Notes: generated by a model from the sequence alone, not told the origin. 64,000 nucleotides of DNA from Methyloversatilis universalis (GCA_020723665.1 DYIL01000013.1:1-64000); one strand, 5' to 3'; shown: positions 18,698 through 27,474, numbered from the stretch's first letter. Made by a program: numbers and translations.

Positions 18698-19711
18698 GGT
18701 TATCTTCCCGTAAACCGTGGCATAGGGTGAATTGTCTCGCAGCCTTTTATAAGTGACTTGGGGATACCAGGTTCCGCTGGTGGCGGGGAGTGTCGTTAGC
18801 ACATCGAAGCGCTGACCGGGAGAGATGTCCACGCTGGTGACGCTTTTCGGGGTCGGCAGAGCGCGGCCGTCCTGGACATAGATCGTGAAAGACTTGAGGT
18901 TTCCGGCGCTGTCCTTGATGGCGAAGGTGGCGTTGGTGGAGTGTAGCCCCGCGAGTCGCAGCGCGACTTTCTTCGATGTCGCGGCGGCGAGCGATATCGC
19001 GGGCGAGGAGGCGGTTTTTCCTTCCTTGCCGCTGATCAGGAAGTACTGGGGATTGTAGTCGCCGAATACGGTAGAGTCGCCGCTTGCCGTGTGATAGGCC
19101 GGGTCCACCGTGCCGAGTACGTAGATCTGCTGGTAGTTGTAGGCCGTGGCCGGATCGGGGGTGATCCGGTTGAGCAGATTGCCGGAGGCGTCCTTGGGAC
19201 GCACCACGATCGCGCCGTACATCCCCATTTCCAGGTGCTTCACGGTGTGAACATGGCAATGGTACATGTAAGTGCCTTCGTGGCCGGTTTGTGGGCTCCA
19301 GGTGTAGGTGTCGCCATTCACCGCATTGTTGTTGGTTTCCGGCACGCCGTCTTCGGAGGTCGGAACGTCGGCGCCGTGCAGATGGATGGTATGGCCGTTG
19401 TACGGGTAGGCTTCCTGGGGCGTCATCATGTTGATCATCAAGGACAGATTGAGCGTATCGCCGGCGCCCAGTTCGATCACGGGGCCCGGCGACGTTCCGC
19501 CGCCCATCATGCCGCTTCCGCCCATGCCTCCCCTACCGCCGCAGTCGCCGAAGCCCCAGAAGGCCACCGATTGACCGCTGAGCGACTTGTTCAGCGAGCT
19601 GACGCAAAACGTGCGATTGATCGTGGTGGCTCCGGCGCTTGTGCCGAGCCCCAAGAGCTCGGCGCCGAGCAGCAAGGCCAGCGCGAGTTTTTGGTAATTT
19701 CCGATCGACAT
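18692..19711 (-). CDS. Two-domain multicopper oxidase subunit A (ligands in domain 1)
   Basis: A 339-residue periplasmic cupredoxin protein with a signal peptide ending near GTSAGA. A Gly/Met-rich insert (GGMGGSGMMGGG, residues 61-72) resembles soft metal-binding linkers. Domain 1 carries HTIHLHG (H107, H110, H112) and YHCHVHTVKHLEMGM (H151, C152, H153, H159, M162/M164), so both His-x-His pairs and a type 1 copper Cys are there. Domain 2 has the same cupredoxin outline but no ligands: the expected positions read ATFAIKD and WYPQVTYK. On its own it cannot form the eight-histidine trinuclear centre. It lies 18 bases downstream of a partner with the opposite pattern. Confidence 0.85.
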   Translation of the reverse strand: MSIGNYQKLALALLLGAELLGLGTSAGATTINRTFCVSSLNKSLSGQSVAFWGFGDCGGRGGMGGSGMMGGGTSPGPVIELGAGDTLNLSLMINMMTPQEAYPYNGHTIHLHGADVPTSEDGVPETNNNAVNGDTYTWSPQTGHEGTYMYHCHVHTVKHLEMGMYGAIVVRPKDASGNLLNRITPDPATAYNYQQIYVLGTVDPAYHTASGDSTVFGDYNPQYFLISGKEGKTASSPAISLAAATSKKVALRLAGLHSTNATFAIKDSAGNLKSFTIYVQDGRALPTPKSVTSVDISPGQRFDVLTTLPATSGTWYPQVTYKRLRDNSPYATVYGKITF

Positions 19712-19729
19712 AAATCTTGGTCTCCGTAA

Positions 19730-20692
19730 TCAGTGAATCATGATCATGGTGGCGACGCCATTCAGATAAATGCCATTTGCGGTTTCCATCTGCGAGGTGT
19801 GGCTATGCATCGGGTAATGTCCCGGTTGATTCAGATGGAACAGCACATCCGCGGTGGTCATGGGCGGTACGTTGATGGTGTCGAGTTGCTGGTACGGGCT
19901 GGGCCAACGCACGCCGTTGCTCGTCAAAACCTCGAAGTGGTTGGCGTGGAAATGCAGGGACTGGCTATATTGTCCGGCGTTGACGATGCGTACCAGGGCC
20001 GTGTCGCCGACCATTCCGTCTAGGGTCGTCGCGGGGTCCATCATTCCGTCGAAGCCGCCCAACCCGTTAATGAGAAAATAATTGGGCTTGTAGACCGCGG
20101 TGTCGATCGTACCGCCCGAACCCGCAACGTCGTTCCAGCGTGACTTGTCCATGTCGCTGACCACCCAGGTGCGCTCGAAGGTGTAAGCGGGACCCCCGGT
20201 CCAGGCTCGATTGCTGCCGTCCGCCGGCCGAACGATGAAGGCGCCGTACAAGCCCATTTCCCGGTTCACGCTGTTGTTGAGCGTGTCGGAATAAAGATAA
20301 GTGCCGGCAGTGGGTGCTGTGAATGAATAGGTTTTGCTGCCGCCGGGCGGGATGGCCGAAAGATCGGTGCTGACGCCTTGAATCACCAGATTGTGATCTA
20401 TCGAATGGTTGTTGACGACGGTCAGGTTGACGTTATCGCCTTCGTAGACCGTCAGGGCAGGGCCCGGTACCGTCGGGCTGCCAGCCCGATCGCCGTAGCC
20501 CCAGATGTCGACGATCGTTCCGCCGGCGCCGTTGATGGGCCAGGTTCCCGACGAAATGTAAAGGGTGAAGTCTTGCGTCGTCGCTTCGGCCTGGCCGAAC
20601 AGGGCCGCCAGGCACCAGGGCATGATATGTCTTAGGTTCAATGGTTTTCGTTTTTCCACGTTTCTCACTCTTTTGGGCAAATGGCTCACCAA
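19730..20692 (-). CDS. Two-domain multicopper oxidase subunit B (ligands in domain 2)
   Basis: About 320 residues, secreted (hydrophobic segment MPWCLAALFGQAEA). Two cupredoxin domains. Domain 1 has lost the copper sites: HNLVIQG stands where the partner has HTIHLHG, and YSDTLNNSVNREMGL where it has YHCHVHTVKHLEMGM. Domain 2 has LHFHANHF (H247, H249, H252) and HYPMHSHTSQM (H292, H296, H298), that is two His-x-His pairs, with Ser297 in place of the type 1 copper Cys. Together the two proteins supply exactly four His-x-His pairs and one type 1 site. The start is uncertain: TTG at 20692, GTG at 20689 or 20659, or ATG at 20623. First gene of the pair. Confidence 0.83.
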   Translation of the reverse strand: MVSHLPKRVRNVEKRKPLNLRHIMPWCLAALFGQAEATTQDFTLYISSGTWPINGAGGTIVDIWGYGDRAGSPTVPGPALTVYEGDNVNLTVVNNHSIDHNLVIQGVSTDLSAIPPGGSKTYSFTAPTAGTYLYSDTLNNSVNREMGLYGAFIVRPADGSNRAWTGGPAYTFERTWVVSDMDKSRWNDVAGSGGTIDTAVYKPNYFLINGLGGFDGMMDPATTLDGMVGDTALVRIVNAGQYSQSLHFHANHFEVLTSNGVRWPSPYQQLDTINVPPMTTADVLFHLNQPGHYPMHSHTSQMETANGIYLNGVATMIMIH

Positions 20693-20834
20693 GCGAAGAG
20701 GCTAAACTCCTCGTCCGATGAATCGCTTGGGCGGGCACTTCGACGGGGCGTTTCGCGGAACCGAACGGGCCGAGCCGCGAGCGCCGACAGCTGGAGAGGG
20801 CAATTTGCAGGCCAGCGCGAGAACCCTGATTTGG

Positions 20835-20987
20835 GGACCTCGAAAAACCGTCTTCTCGGCGGTTTTTCTCTTCGCCAAGCCCAAAAGTGGTTTGGGCTTG
20901 GCTCACGTTTTCAACCACTTACGTGGCTGAAAACGACGGGGCATCCCTCCACCGTACGAGTACCACGAAGTTTTTCGAGGTGCTCAT
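20835..20987. repeat. Repeat family 2, copy 3 (inverted)
   Basis: Same element as 5595-5703 and 17943-18068 in the opposite orientation. It runs from ACCTCGAAAAACC through GGCGGTTTTTCTCTTCGCC, GGTTTGGGCTTGGC and GAAAACGACGGGGCATC to GAAGTTTTTCGAGGTGCTC. It sits upstream of the copper protein pair. Confidence 0.8.
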
Positions 20988-21113
20988 TTGTCGAGGGTTT
21001 TTGGCCGTGCATCCGGATGCCGTGCGGGAAATGCCGCACACACTGCGGCAGAAAACTCAGCGCGGACATTTCGATACGTTTTTCGCCTCTCCACGGCTTT
21101 CCCGGTAGCAGGT

Positions 21114-21372
21114 CTTAAGGAAGCTCTGATTAAGTTTCCAGTGGGAAAAGCGAACGGTGCGACTGTTGGATCCAAAAGGCCCTCACCCAAGCCAATCACG
21201 CCGAGCTTTCTCTGTTGGGAGCCGCAAGCGGCGCTTACCCGTGCCCCCGTTCGCCGGGAGCGAACGCTAACGTGCGAAGCACGGCCCTTCGACTTCGCTC
21301 AGGACAAGCCCTTCGACAGACTCCGGACAGGTTTGTCCCAGCGGGAGAGGACTTATTCAGAGTTTCCTTAAG
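21114..21372. repeat. Dispersed element, family 1, copy D (inverted core)
   Basis: Bounded by CTTAAGGAAGCTCTGATTAA at 21114 and GAGTTTCCTTAAG at 21372. The core is in inverse orientation relative to copies A, B, F and J, which shows that the terminal repeats, not the core, define the family. Confidence 0.85.
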
Positions 21373-21451
21373 AAGCGTGGGTCGACAATCCTTTGCGGAA
21401 AAAGGCGTCTGGCCGACAATAAGGTCAAATCGGCATATCACGAGACCGCGA

Positions 21452-22333
21452 GTGCAGAATTTCTCCGACCGATTGGTCCGAATTCCCGAACTGACCGCAC
21501 GTTGGCGTTCCGGCAGCTTGAGCGATGCCGCCTATGCGGCGCTGTATTTCTTTACCTGGCAGATCGGGATGCACGGACCGCGCTTCGCGTCGCGCAAGGT
21601 CAGGAGCGATCCGAGGCCGGACGCATCCAGTTGGCTGGCGGATTTCGACCGATCGGCCGGAAAGGAGTTGGAGCGGGTGCTGGTCGATCGGATCGAGCGC
21701 TATCACTTTTTCGGTCTTATCCCGAATGTTTCGGTGGCGCTCTCGGCATGGTTGCGCGGCGAATGGCCCTTACTGCTGACCGAGCGGATTCCCACCCCCC
21801 AAGAAGTGCTTGAGATGCAGGCAGCGGGCCGGCGGCCGGTCACGGTCGTGGCCGGTTACCCGCGGCTCTTGCGGCCGGTTCTCAAGAAGGCGAACGGTTT
21901 CGCGTTCTTCGTGCACGATCTGGAACATGCCTTCAAGTTCTTCTACGACCGCAATATCCACGAGGGACAGAGGAAATTTTTCGGGCTGATTCTGGAAGCG
22001 GTTCGGCAGGGTTTGTTCCGTTCCTATCTCGGCGATCCGGTCTTCCGGGAGAAGTTCGATTACCTCATAAGCGACATGAATACCCATGTGATCCACAGCC
22101 TGCGCTTCCTGGGCGCGATTCTGATCGAGTGCAGCTTGCGTCGGGAAGGCAAGGCGCCGCACGAAACGCTGTCGTCCGCTGCCGGGGACGAGCTTGCCGG
22201 CTTGCTGCGGGCATTGAGCCACTGCTGGAAGTTTCCCCTGGCCGCCGAGAGAGCCCTGCTGCATCTGGTCGACGGCAGATTCGGGGAAGTGGACGCGGTC
22301 CTGCTCGAGCAGGCGGTTTCGAGAGCCTGGTAG
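21452..22333 (+). CDS. Hypothetical protein with histidine/acidic clusters
   Basis: About 293 residues, mostly helical by composition, no signal peptide. I do not recognise the family. Two motifs stand out: FFVHDLEHAFKFFYDRNIHE near the middle and DYLISDMNTHVIHSLRFLG about 55 residues later. Both are rich in His and Asp/Glu at helical spacing, which would suit a metal site such as a diiron helical bundle; this is inference. GTG at 21452 is the first start clear of repeat copy D. Upstream codons remain open only because they read through the repeat. Confidence 0.6.
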   Translation: MQNFSDRLVRIPELTARWRSGSLSDAAYAALYFFTWQIGMHGPRFASRKVRSDPRPDASSWLADFDRSAGKELERVLVDRIERYHFFGLIPNVSVALSAWLRGEWPLLLTERIPTPQEVLEMQAAGRRPVTVVAGYPRLLRPVLKKANGFAFFVHDLEHAFKFFYDRNIHEGQRKFFGLILEAVRQGLFRSYLGDPVFREKFDYLISDMNTHVIHSLRFLGAILIECSLRREGKAPHETLSSAAGDELAGLLRALSHCWKFPLAAERALLHLVDGRFGEVDAVLLEQAVSRAW

Positions 22334-22383
22334 GGCAGGTTATTCCAAATCGTTTTCAATAAGGCATTTTTTGTAGGGTGAGT

Positions 22384-22550
22384 TATTCCATTTCTCAATC
22401 AAAAGGAAAACGTTGTAGGCCGGAATAAGCCCTTCGACTTCGCTCAGGACAGGCTCCGCGTTTCCGGCTTTCCTATCGATTCCCAGCGCCGGGAACGGCT
22501 TCGCCCCTGAGCCTACCAAAGGGCTAACTCGCCCTACGATTAATGTTCAC
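22384..22550. repeat. Partial repeat: ATTCCATTTCTCAATCAAAA module plus CCCTTCGAC units
   Basis: The first 40 bases repeat the unusual left module of copy B (ATTCCATTTCTCAATCAAAA, then GGAAAACGTTGTAGGCC). CCCTTCGACTTCGCTCAGGA and a GGGCTAACTCGCCCTAC stretch follow. No terminal inverted repeats are seen. It occupies the gap between the hypothetical gene and norB. Confidence 0.6.
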
Positions 22551-22567
22551 TCAAATGCCGAAAGTCC

Positions 22568-24046
22568 TTACGCCGTCTGTACAACGGCGGCTTTGACTCC
22601 CGGCTCTTCGTGCCGTTCGATGACCAGCGCGGGTCGGGTTTCGCCGGCGCCGATGGTCGCCAAATCCCAGATCAAGAGAGCCAGGCCGGCGGCGGTGACG
22701 ATCCCCATGATGAGCCGCCAGAACATGGCCTCGGTGAACCAAGGATGGGTCTGCGCAGCGAAGTAACCGCTCCAGGTCGAGCCTTCGACGGCGCGTTCTA
22801 TGAACGATTGCTCGTAGCCGGCGATGAGCAGAGCCACCGTCATGCCGACGACGCCGAGATTCAGAAGGCCCATCGACCATTTCCATTTCCAGCCGTTGTC
22901 GGCGAGATTAGCGCCCATCCACACGTTGCCGCGCCATTGCTGCACCGCGAGATAGAAGAAAGCGATATTGATCGTGGCGTAAGCCCCGAAGAAAGACAAA
23001 TGGCCATGGGAGGCGGTCCACTGGGTGCCGTGGGTGTAGAGATTGATCTGCGGCAGGGTGTGCATGAAGCCCCAGACGCCGGCCCCGAAAAAGTTGCCGA
23101 AGGTATGCGCGATCACCCAGCCCAGCGCGGGATGGTTGGTGCTCTTGAACTTGTGCACGCCGGCGTCATAGATGGAGTGCACCACCATGGCGACCAGTGG
23201 AATCGGCTCCAGGGCGGAGAAGAAGCCGCCGATGGAGAGCCAATACTCCGGGGTGCCGATCCAGAAATAATGATGGCCCAGCCCCAGGATGCCCGAACCG
23301 AACATCAGCGCCACCTCGATGTACAGCCAGGTCTGGACGATCTTGCGCCGGACGCCTAGGAGCTTCATCAAGCTCCAGGCCATGATGCAGCCGACCAGCA
23401 CTTCCCATGTCGCTTCCACCCAGAGATGGACCACCCACCACCACCAATAGTAATCCACGGTCACGTTGGTCGTGTAGAACATTCCCGCCAGATAGAGACC
23501 GACCAGGGCGACCAAATCGAGCGTGAGCACGCCGGAGACGCCGGACCAGCGGCCCTTGGAGAAGGTGCCCGCGACGTTGTAGAAGAACACGAGCATGACG
23601 GCGACGATGCCGATGTCCGCCCAGCGGGGCGCCTCGATGTACTCACGCCCTTCGTTGATCAGCCAGCGGGTCGTATCGTCGCCCGCGCCGATTTGCAGGA
23701 ACAGATACACCAGCACGACGATGCCGACCGCGGCTGTCAGCACCCAGAAGGCGATCTCCCCGAGCTTCAGTCCGACGACCTCGACCCCGCTCTCTTCTTC
23801 GAGAAACCAGTAGACGGCCCCGATGAAGCCGTACAGCATCCATACCACCATGGCGTTGATGTGGAGCATGCGGTTCACGCTGAAGTCGAGGGTTTCGAAG
23901 AGAAAGCCTGGGGCGATGAACTGAACGGCGGCGAGCAGGCCGAACAGGATTTGCGCCACGAAGAGAACCATCGCGACGGTGAAATATTTCACCGCGAGTT
24001 TTTGCCCGCCGTTCAGATTGCGACTATCCAGGACTCCGACGCTCAT
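22568..24046 (-). CDS. norB: Nitric oxide reductase catalytic subunit NorB (cNOR)
   Basis: A 492-residue inner-membrane protein of the heme-copper oxidase superfamily with about 12 helices; it reduces 2 NO to N2O with electrons from NorC. Conserved histidines for the two hemes and FeB lie in NRMLHINAMVVWMLYGFIG, GLGHHYFWIG, AHTFGNFFGAGVWGFMHTLP and THGTQWTASHGHLSFFGAY. It lacks the N-terminal quinol-binding extension of qNOR, so the cytochrome c-linked type fits. The ATG overlaps the norC stop (TAATG), so the two are coupled. Confidence 0.96.
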   Translation of the reverse strand: MSVGVLDSRNLNGGQKLAVKYFTVAMVLFVAQILFGLLAAVQFIAPGFLFETLDFSVNRMLHINAMVVWMLYGFIGAVYWFLEEESGVEVVGLKLGEIAFWVLTAAVGIVVLVYLFLQIGAGDDTTRWLINEGREYIEAPRWADIGIVAVMLVFFYNVAGTFSKGRWSGVSGVLTLDLVALVGLYLAGMFYTTNVTVDYYWWWWVVHLWVEATWEVLVGCIMAWSLMKLLGVRRKIVQTWLYIEVALMFGSGILGLGHHYFWIGTPEYWLSIGGFFSALEPIPLVAMVVHSIYDAGVHKFKSTNHPALGWVIAHTFGNFFGAGVWGFMHTLPQINLYTHGTQWTASHGHLSFFGAYATINIAFFYLAVQQWRGNVWMGANLADNGWKWKWSMGLLNLGVVGMTVALLIAGYEQSFIERAVEGSTWSGYFAAQTHPWFTEAMFWRLIMGIVTAAGLALLIWDLATIGAGETRPALVIERHEEPGVKAAVVQTA

Positions 24047-24651
24047 TATGGGTTCTCCTGTGCGTAAAGGGTCTTGAAGTTGTGGGGGAAGCCGTTGGTG
24101 TCGATCGCCGCCGTCCATTTGAGAAAAGCGATCAGCCCCCGCGCTTCGTCCTCAGTGATACCGAGATCAGGCATCCTGCGCCCGGTGCCGTAGGATCTGG
24201 CGTTGCCCGGCGGGTCCTGGAGGAAGGCCAGCATCAGGATTTCTCGGTTGGTTTCGTCCACCCAATTCGGGTCAAGCCAGGACTTGGTCAAATCGGGCGC
24301 GTAGTAGGCCCCGTTACCCAGAACGGTGTGGCAGTTGATGCAGTTCTTCGCCTGAAAGGTCTTCTTGCCGAGAGTCACGAGCTTTTCCGCCTCCTCGTCG
24401 CTCAAGATCTTGCCGAACAGAGGCGCGTCGCCCTCGACGACCGGCGTGTAGCGGTTCAAGCTGGCGTTGAATCGATAGTCGATCTTTTTGTTGATGACGC
24501 TGTAGGCGGGTACGCGCGTGGTGCTGCCGGCCGACACCTTGGCCATCGAGTCGAAAGTCAGGACGATCAGCAGCAGAAACGAAACCGCCGTCACCCAGAT
24601 CGCGGTTTTCTTCCAAAAGGTTTCCGATGCCCATAGCGGTGTGGCATTCAC
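24046..24651 (-). CDS. norC: Nitric oxide reductase cytochrome c subunit NorC
   Basis: A 201-residue membrane-anchored cytochrome c. One N-terminal helix (WKKTAIWVTAVSFLLLIVLT) anchors it; the heme is bound at NCINCHT and the distal Met is in GRRMPDLG. It feeds electrons from periplasmic cytochromes to NorB. It starts with a GTG at 24651 that overlaps the stop of the small membrane protein gene upstream (GTGA). For methane or ammonia oxidisers such a cNOR would serve NO detoxification or partial denitrification. Confidence 0.95.
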   Translation of the reverse strand: MNATPLWASETFWKKTAIWVTAVSFLLLIVLTFDSMAKVSAGSTTRVPAYSVINKKIDYRFNASLNRYTPVVEGDAPLFGKILSDEEAEKLVTLGKKTFQAKNCINCHTVLGNGAYYAPDLTKSWLDPNWVDETNREILMLAFLQDPPGNARSYGTGRRMPDLGITEDEARGLIAFLKWTAAIDTNGFPHNFKTLYAQENP

Positions 24652-25019
24652 GACTGTTCCTCCTCTTGTTGTTGATTAGCGATCGGACGATCGTGTTCGG
24701 AGTGTTCGCCGGCGTGCATGGCCGTGCAGAGCCTAAAGATCGCAAGCGGCGCCGCGAAGTAACCGATCAGCATGAGCCCCGCAGCGACGCGCCAGAAACC
24801 CTCGAAATGAGACGTCTCCGCCAAAACCCACACTGCGGCGGCCAAAGAGGCATACGACGCATAGGCGGAAATCACGAAACCGGGACGGCGGGCGATTTTC
24901 CCCCAAGCGTAAAACCCGGCGTAGCCGGCGCCGGAGACGACGATCACGGCCGCCGAGAAAACGTTGAGAAAGAAGTCTTCGAGCTGGACCGGTTCGATCA
25001 TCGGAAATGACGTAAGCAT
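24648..25019 (-). CDS. Small membrane protein cotranscribed with norCB
   Basis: About 123 residues (or 117 from ATG at 25001, MIEPVQLEDFF). Three hydrophobic segments: LNVFSAAVIVVSGAGYAGFY, YASLAAAVWVLAETS and VAAGLMLIGYFAAPLAIF. An acidic, Gln/Glu-rich tail ends it. Not recognised as NorD, NorE, NorQ or another named accessory protein. Stop-start overlap with norC argues strongly for one transcript and a role in NO reductase assembly or membrane context. Confidence 0.75.
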   Translation of the reverse strand: MLTSFPMIEPVQLEDFFLNVFSAAVIVVSGAGYAGFYAWGKIARRPGFVISAYASYASLAAAVWVLAETSHFEGFWRVAAGLMLIGYFAAPLAIFRLCTAMHAGEHSEHDRPIANQQQEEEQS

Positions 25020-25051
25020 AGCCGTTCGAAGACGTTCAACCCAAGCAAAGC

Positions 25052-25687
25052 CTATACGTCCAGCGATCCATCGTCGTCATAACCGTCGAATCCGTCGAAG
25101 CTATCGTCGAAGTCGGCCTGGTCGAAGCCGAGACCGGGAGCCGGTTCGTCGGCGTTATAGTACTCGTTGATGGTGATGTTTTCGACGTTTTCAGGAGAAG
25201 TCGATGCCGAATCGAGAAATCCGCCGTCGGAATCGCGGTGCAACAGATTTTCGATACCCCGGAAAAGAAACGCTCCGCCCGCGATCCCGGCTGCAGTCGC
25301 CGCCGCTGTGCCCAAAAAGCTCATGGCGGGACTCTGTCCCGACGTGTTCGGCGCGTAAGACGAAGTCGCAGGCCCGCCGGCGGGCTGTGCGGGTGCCGGA
25401 CGATTCGGGGATGCTCCCCAGGGGTCCGAGCCCAGAAAACCGCCGCTTTGGGGATTCCTGGCCCGAAGCCGATCGACCTGATCCTGAAGCTGTGCAATTT
25501 GGGTCTTGGCGGCATTCAACGCCTGTTCCAGCAACAAGGCTTTCTGCACGAGCAGATAGACGCCATCCGGCTGTTGAGCGATGGCTTGGCTGATCAGGGC
25601 ATCGGCTTCGGAATCTTTGGCGGATACCTTGGATCGTTTGAGCTGATCCAGGAATTCGGTCAGCAGACGTCGTTCTTCGGTGTGCAT
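25052..25687 (-). CDS. DUF2076 family protein
   Basis: A 211-residue protein. The N-terminal 90 residues are helical with a coiled-coil stretch (LLLEQALNAAKTQIAQLQDQ). A Pro/Ala-rich linker, a Gly/Ala-rich hydrophobic segment (FLGTAAATAAGIAGGAFLF) and an Asp-rich tail follow, the usual architecture of DUF2076, whose role is unknown. The ATG has GGAGA upstream. It ends 32 bases before the norC-linked membrane protein and could be the first gene of that operon. It is divergent from the SDR gene. Confidence 0.85.
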   Translation of the reverse strand: MHTEERRLLTEFLDQLKRSKVSAKDSEADALISQAIAQQPDGVYLLVQKALLLEQALNAAKTQIAQLQDQVDRLRARNPQSGGFLGSDPWGASPNRPAPAQPAGGPATSSYAPNTSGQSPAMSFLGTAAATAAGIAGGAFLFRGIENLLHRDSDGGFLDSASTSPENVENITINEYYNADEPAPGLGFDQADFDDSFDGFDGYDDDGSLDV

Positions 25688-25816
25688 TTAAGTCTCCGTA
25701 TCGGGTATGTTGAAATGAGTCTGAAATTAAGGATTTGTCGGGTATTTGACAAGGTCCCACCAAGCGGCGCTTCCATTGGCACCTATCGAAATAATGGCTC
25801 TTGAGGAGAATTCAGT

Positions 25817-26512
25817 ATGCCTACCGTATTAGTCACCGGTTCCAATCGCGGTATCGGTCTCGAATTTTGCCGGCAATATGCCGAAGCGGGCTGGAAAGTT
25901 CTGGCGTGTTGCCGCCGTCCCGAGCAAGCCTCGGATTTGCACGGTTTGGCCATCGAGCGGGCTTCGGTTTCCATTTACCAGTTGGATCTCGAAAATTTCG
26001 ACCAGATCGACGCGCTGGCGCACGCCCTGGCGTCCGAGCCGATCGACGTGTTGATCAACAATGCCGGCGTTTACGGCGGCTCGAGCCGGAACGTTCTCGG
26101 GGCGATCGATTACGAGCTCTGGGCGCGGGTCTTGAAGATCAACGCCCAGGCGCCAGTCAAGATGACCGAGGCGTTTCTTCCGCATGTCTTGTGCAGCCAA
26201 CGCAAGCTCGTCGTGGCCATCACCAGTCTCATGGGCAGCATGGGCGACAACTCGAGCGGCGGCGCCATCATGTACCGGTCCAGTAAAGCCGCACTGAATG
26301 CCGCGATGAAGAGCATCGCGATCGATCTCAAGCCCCGCGGGGTAGGGGTGATGATTCTGCATCCCGGCTGGGTGAAGACCGACATGGGCGGCTCAAATGC
26401 GCCGACTTCGCCGGCCGAAAGCGTAGCCGGCCTGCGCCGGGTGATCGAAGGTTTCACGCCCGGCGATTCGGGACGGTTCCTGGATTTTCGCGGACGCGAA
26501 CTGCCCTGGTGA
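25817..26512 (+). CDS. SDR-family oxidoreductase
   Basis: A 231-residue short-chain dehydrogenase/reductase. It has the NAD(P)-binding VTGSNRGIGLEFCRQ at residues 6-20, the structural NNAGVYGG, a catalytic Ser in ITSLMGSMG and the YRSSK motif (Tyr and Lys). Closest in outline to the short C-factor/carbonyl reductase-like SDRs. The substrate is unknown. ATG is preceded by GAGGAGAA. Divergent from the DUF2076-nor operon. Confidence 0.92.
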   Translation: MPTVLVTGSNRGIGLEFCRQYAEAGWKVLACCRRPEQASDLHGLAIERASVSIYQLDLENFDQIDALAHALASEPIDVLINNAGVYGGSSRNVLGAIDYELWARVLKINAQAPVKMTEAFLPHVLCSQRKLVVAITSLMGSMGDNSSGGAIMYRSSKAALNAAMKSIAIDLKPRGVGVMILHPGWVKTDMGGSNAPTSPAESVAGLRRVIEGFTPGDSGRFLDFRGRELPW

Positions 26513-26768
26513 AGACTTTCGGCTCATTTGAAAAAAGGCAGACCTTTGCCTACGCTTGATGCAAGCTCGAAGAGCGAAGCGAAGCTTCGAATCCGAAAGA
26601 CGTTCTTTTCTTCATCGCGGAATAATTCACCCGGTCTACGAATACAGACGGGGTAGAGCCGGGGCGGGGATGTCCCGGTGCGACGACAAGCCGCATGAGC
26701 CGGGCCCGTATCGGCCCGGACGATCGGGAGGGTCTGATTAATCAATGTCTACCAGCAAGGGGCTTTTC

Positions 26769-27140
26769 ATGTCGAGATCAACAAGAACCATTTTCCTTTC
26801 GGCGACGGCGGCGCTGGTCATGTCGTCGCCGTCGATGGCTTCGGACAATTACGGCCGTGATGTCGGCATGAAGCTGGGGTCGGGGTTCAGCAATATTGCC
26901 TTGGGCTGGGTCGAGTTTCCCAAGAACATGATCAACACGACGAACGAGACCAACGTCATCTTCGGACTCTCCGGCGGATTTCTGAAAGGCGGGTTACATA
27001 CGCTGGGCCGCACCGCCTCGGGACTGGTTGATGTCCTGACCTTTCCCTTGCCGACCGAACCAATCACAAGACCGCCTTTCGTCTGGGAAAACTTCGGCGT
27101 CGAAACCCAGTACGGTCCGGTTTTTCAGATGAAAGACTGA
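26769..27140 (+). CDS. TIGR04073-like exosortase-associated protein
   Basis: A 123-residue exported protein with a Sec signal (TIFLSATAALVMSSPSMA, then SDNY). The mature part (KLGSGFSNIALGWVEFPKNM, NVIFGLSGGFLKGGLHTLGR, GLVDVLTFPLPTEP) matches the small TIGR04073 family noted in genomes with exosortase/PEP-CTERM systems. Function unknown. ATG at 26769 has AAGGGGC upstream; an ATG at 26745 lacks such a site. Confidence 0.75.
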   Translation: MSRSTRTIFLSATAALVMSSPSMASDNYGRDVGMKLGSGFSNIALGWVEFPKNMINTTNETNVIFGLSGGFLKGGLHTLGRTASGLVDVLTFPLPTEPITRPPFVWENFGVETQYGPVFQMKD

Positions 27141-27374
27141 CTCGCATGCGGCGGATCTTGCTGCAAGGCCCGCCGCGTCCCAGAGCGGAAGAAGCGACCG
27201 AGCTTCACCCGGCAACGGAACGCCAGCCCCACCGACTTTCGCCAGCGTCGTCGCTGTGCTTTTCAAGGCGGAGAGACTCGCGATACCGATCGCTCTCAAT
27301 TCGAAATCTTACCGGTGATAATAAGTCCAAGCTGGTAAAGCAAAATCAACGGCGTCGGTCTGTCTATTGTTTTA

Positions 27375-27474
27375 TTAAGAGCCTATCCCAATAGGCCGTT
27401 CGCCCCGAGCCCTTCGACTTGGCTCAGGACAGGCTTGTCGAAGGGTTTCTTAAGCCTATTGGGATAGGCTCTAA
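27375..27474. repeat. Element GAGCCTATCCC, full copy with terminal inverted repeats
   Basis: Left end TTAAGAGCCTATCCCAATAG (27375) and right end CCTATTGGGATAGGCTCTAA (27474) are inverted copies with a one-base difference. The 60-base centre has CCCTTCGACTTGGCTCAGGA. A diverged second copy is at 31163-31264; fragments are at 11272-11291 and 36427-36448. The rest of the 27141-27586 gap contains nothing I recognise. Confidence 0.8.
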
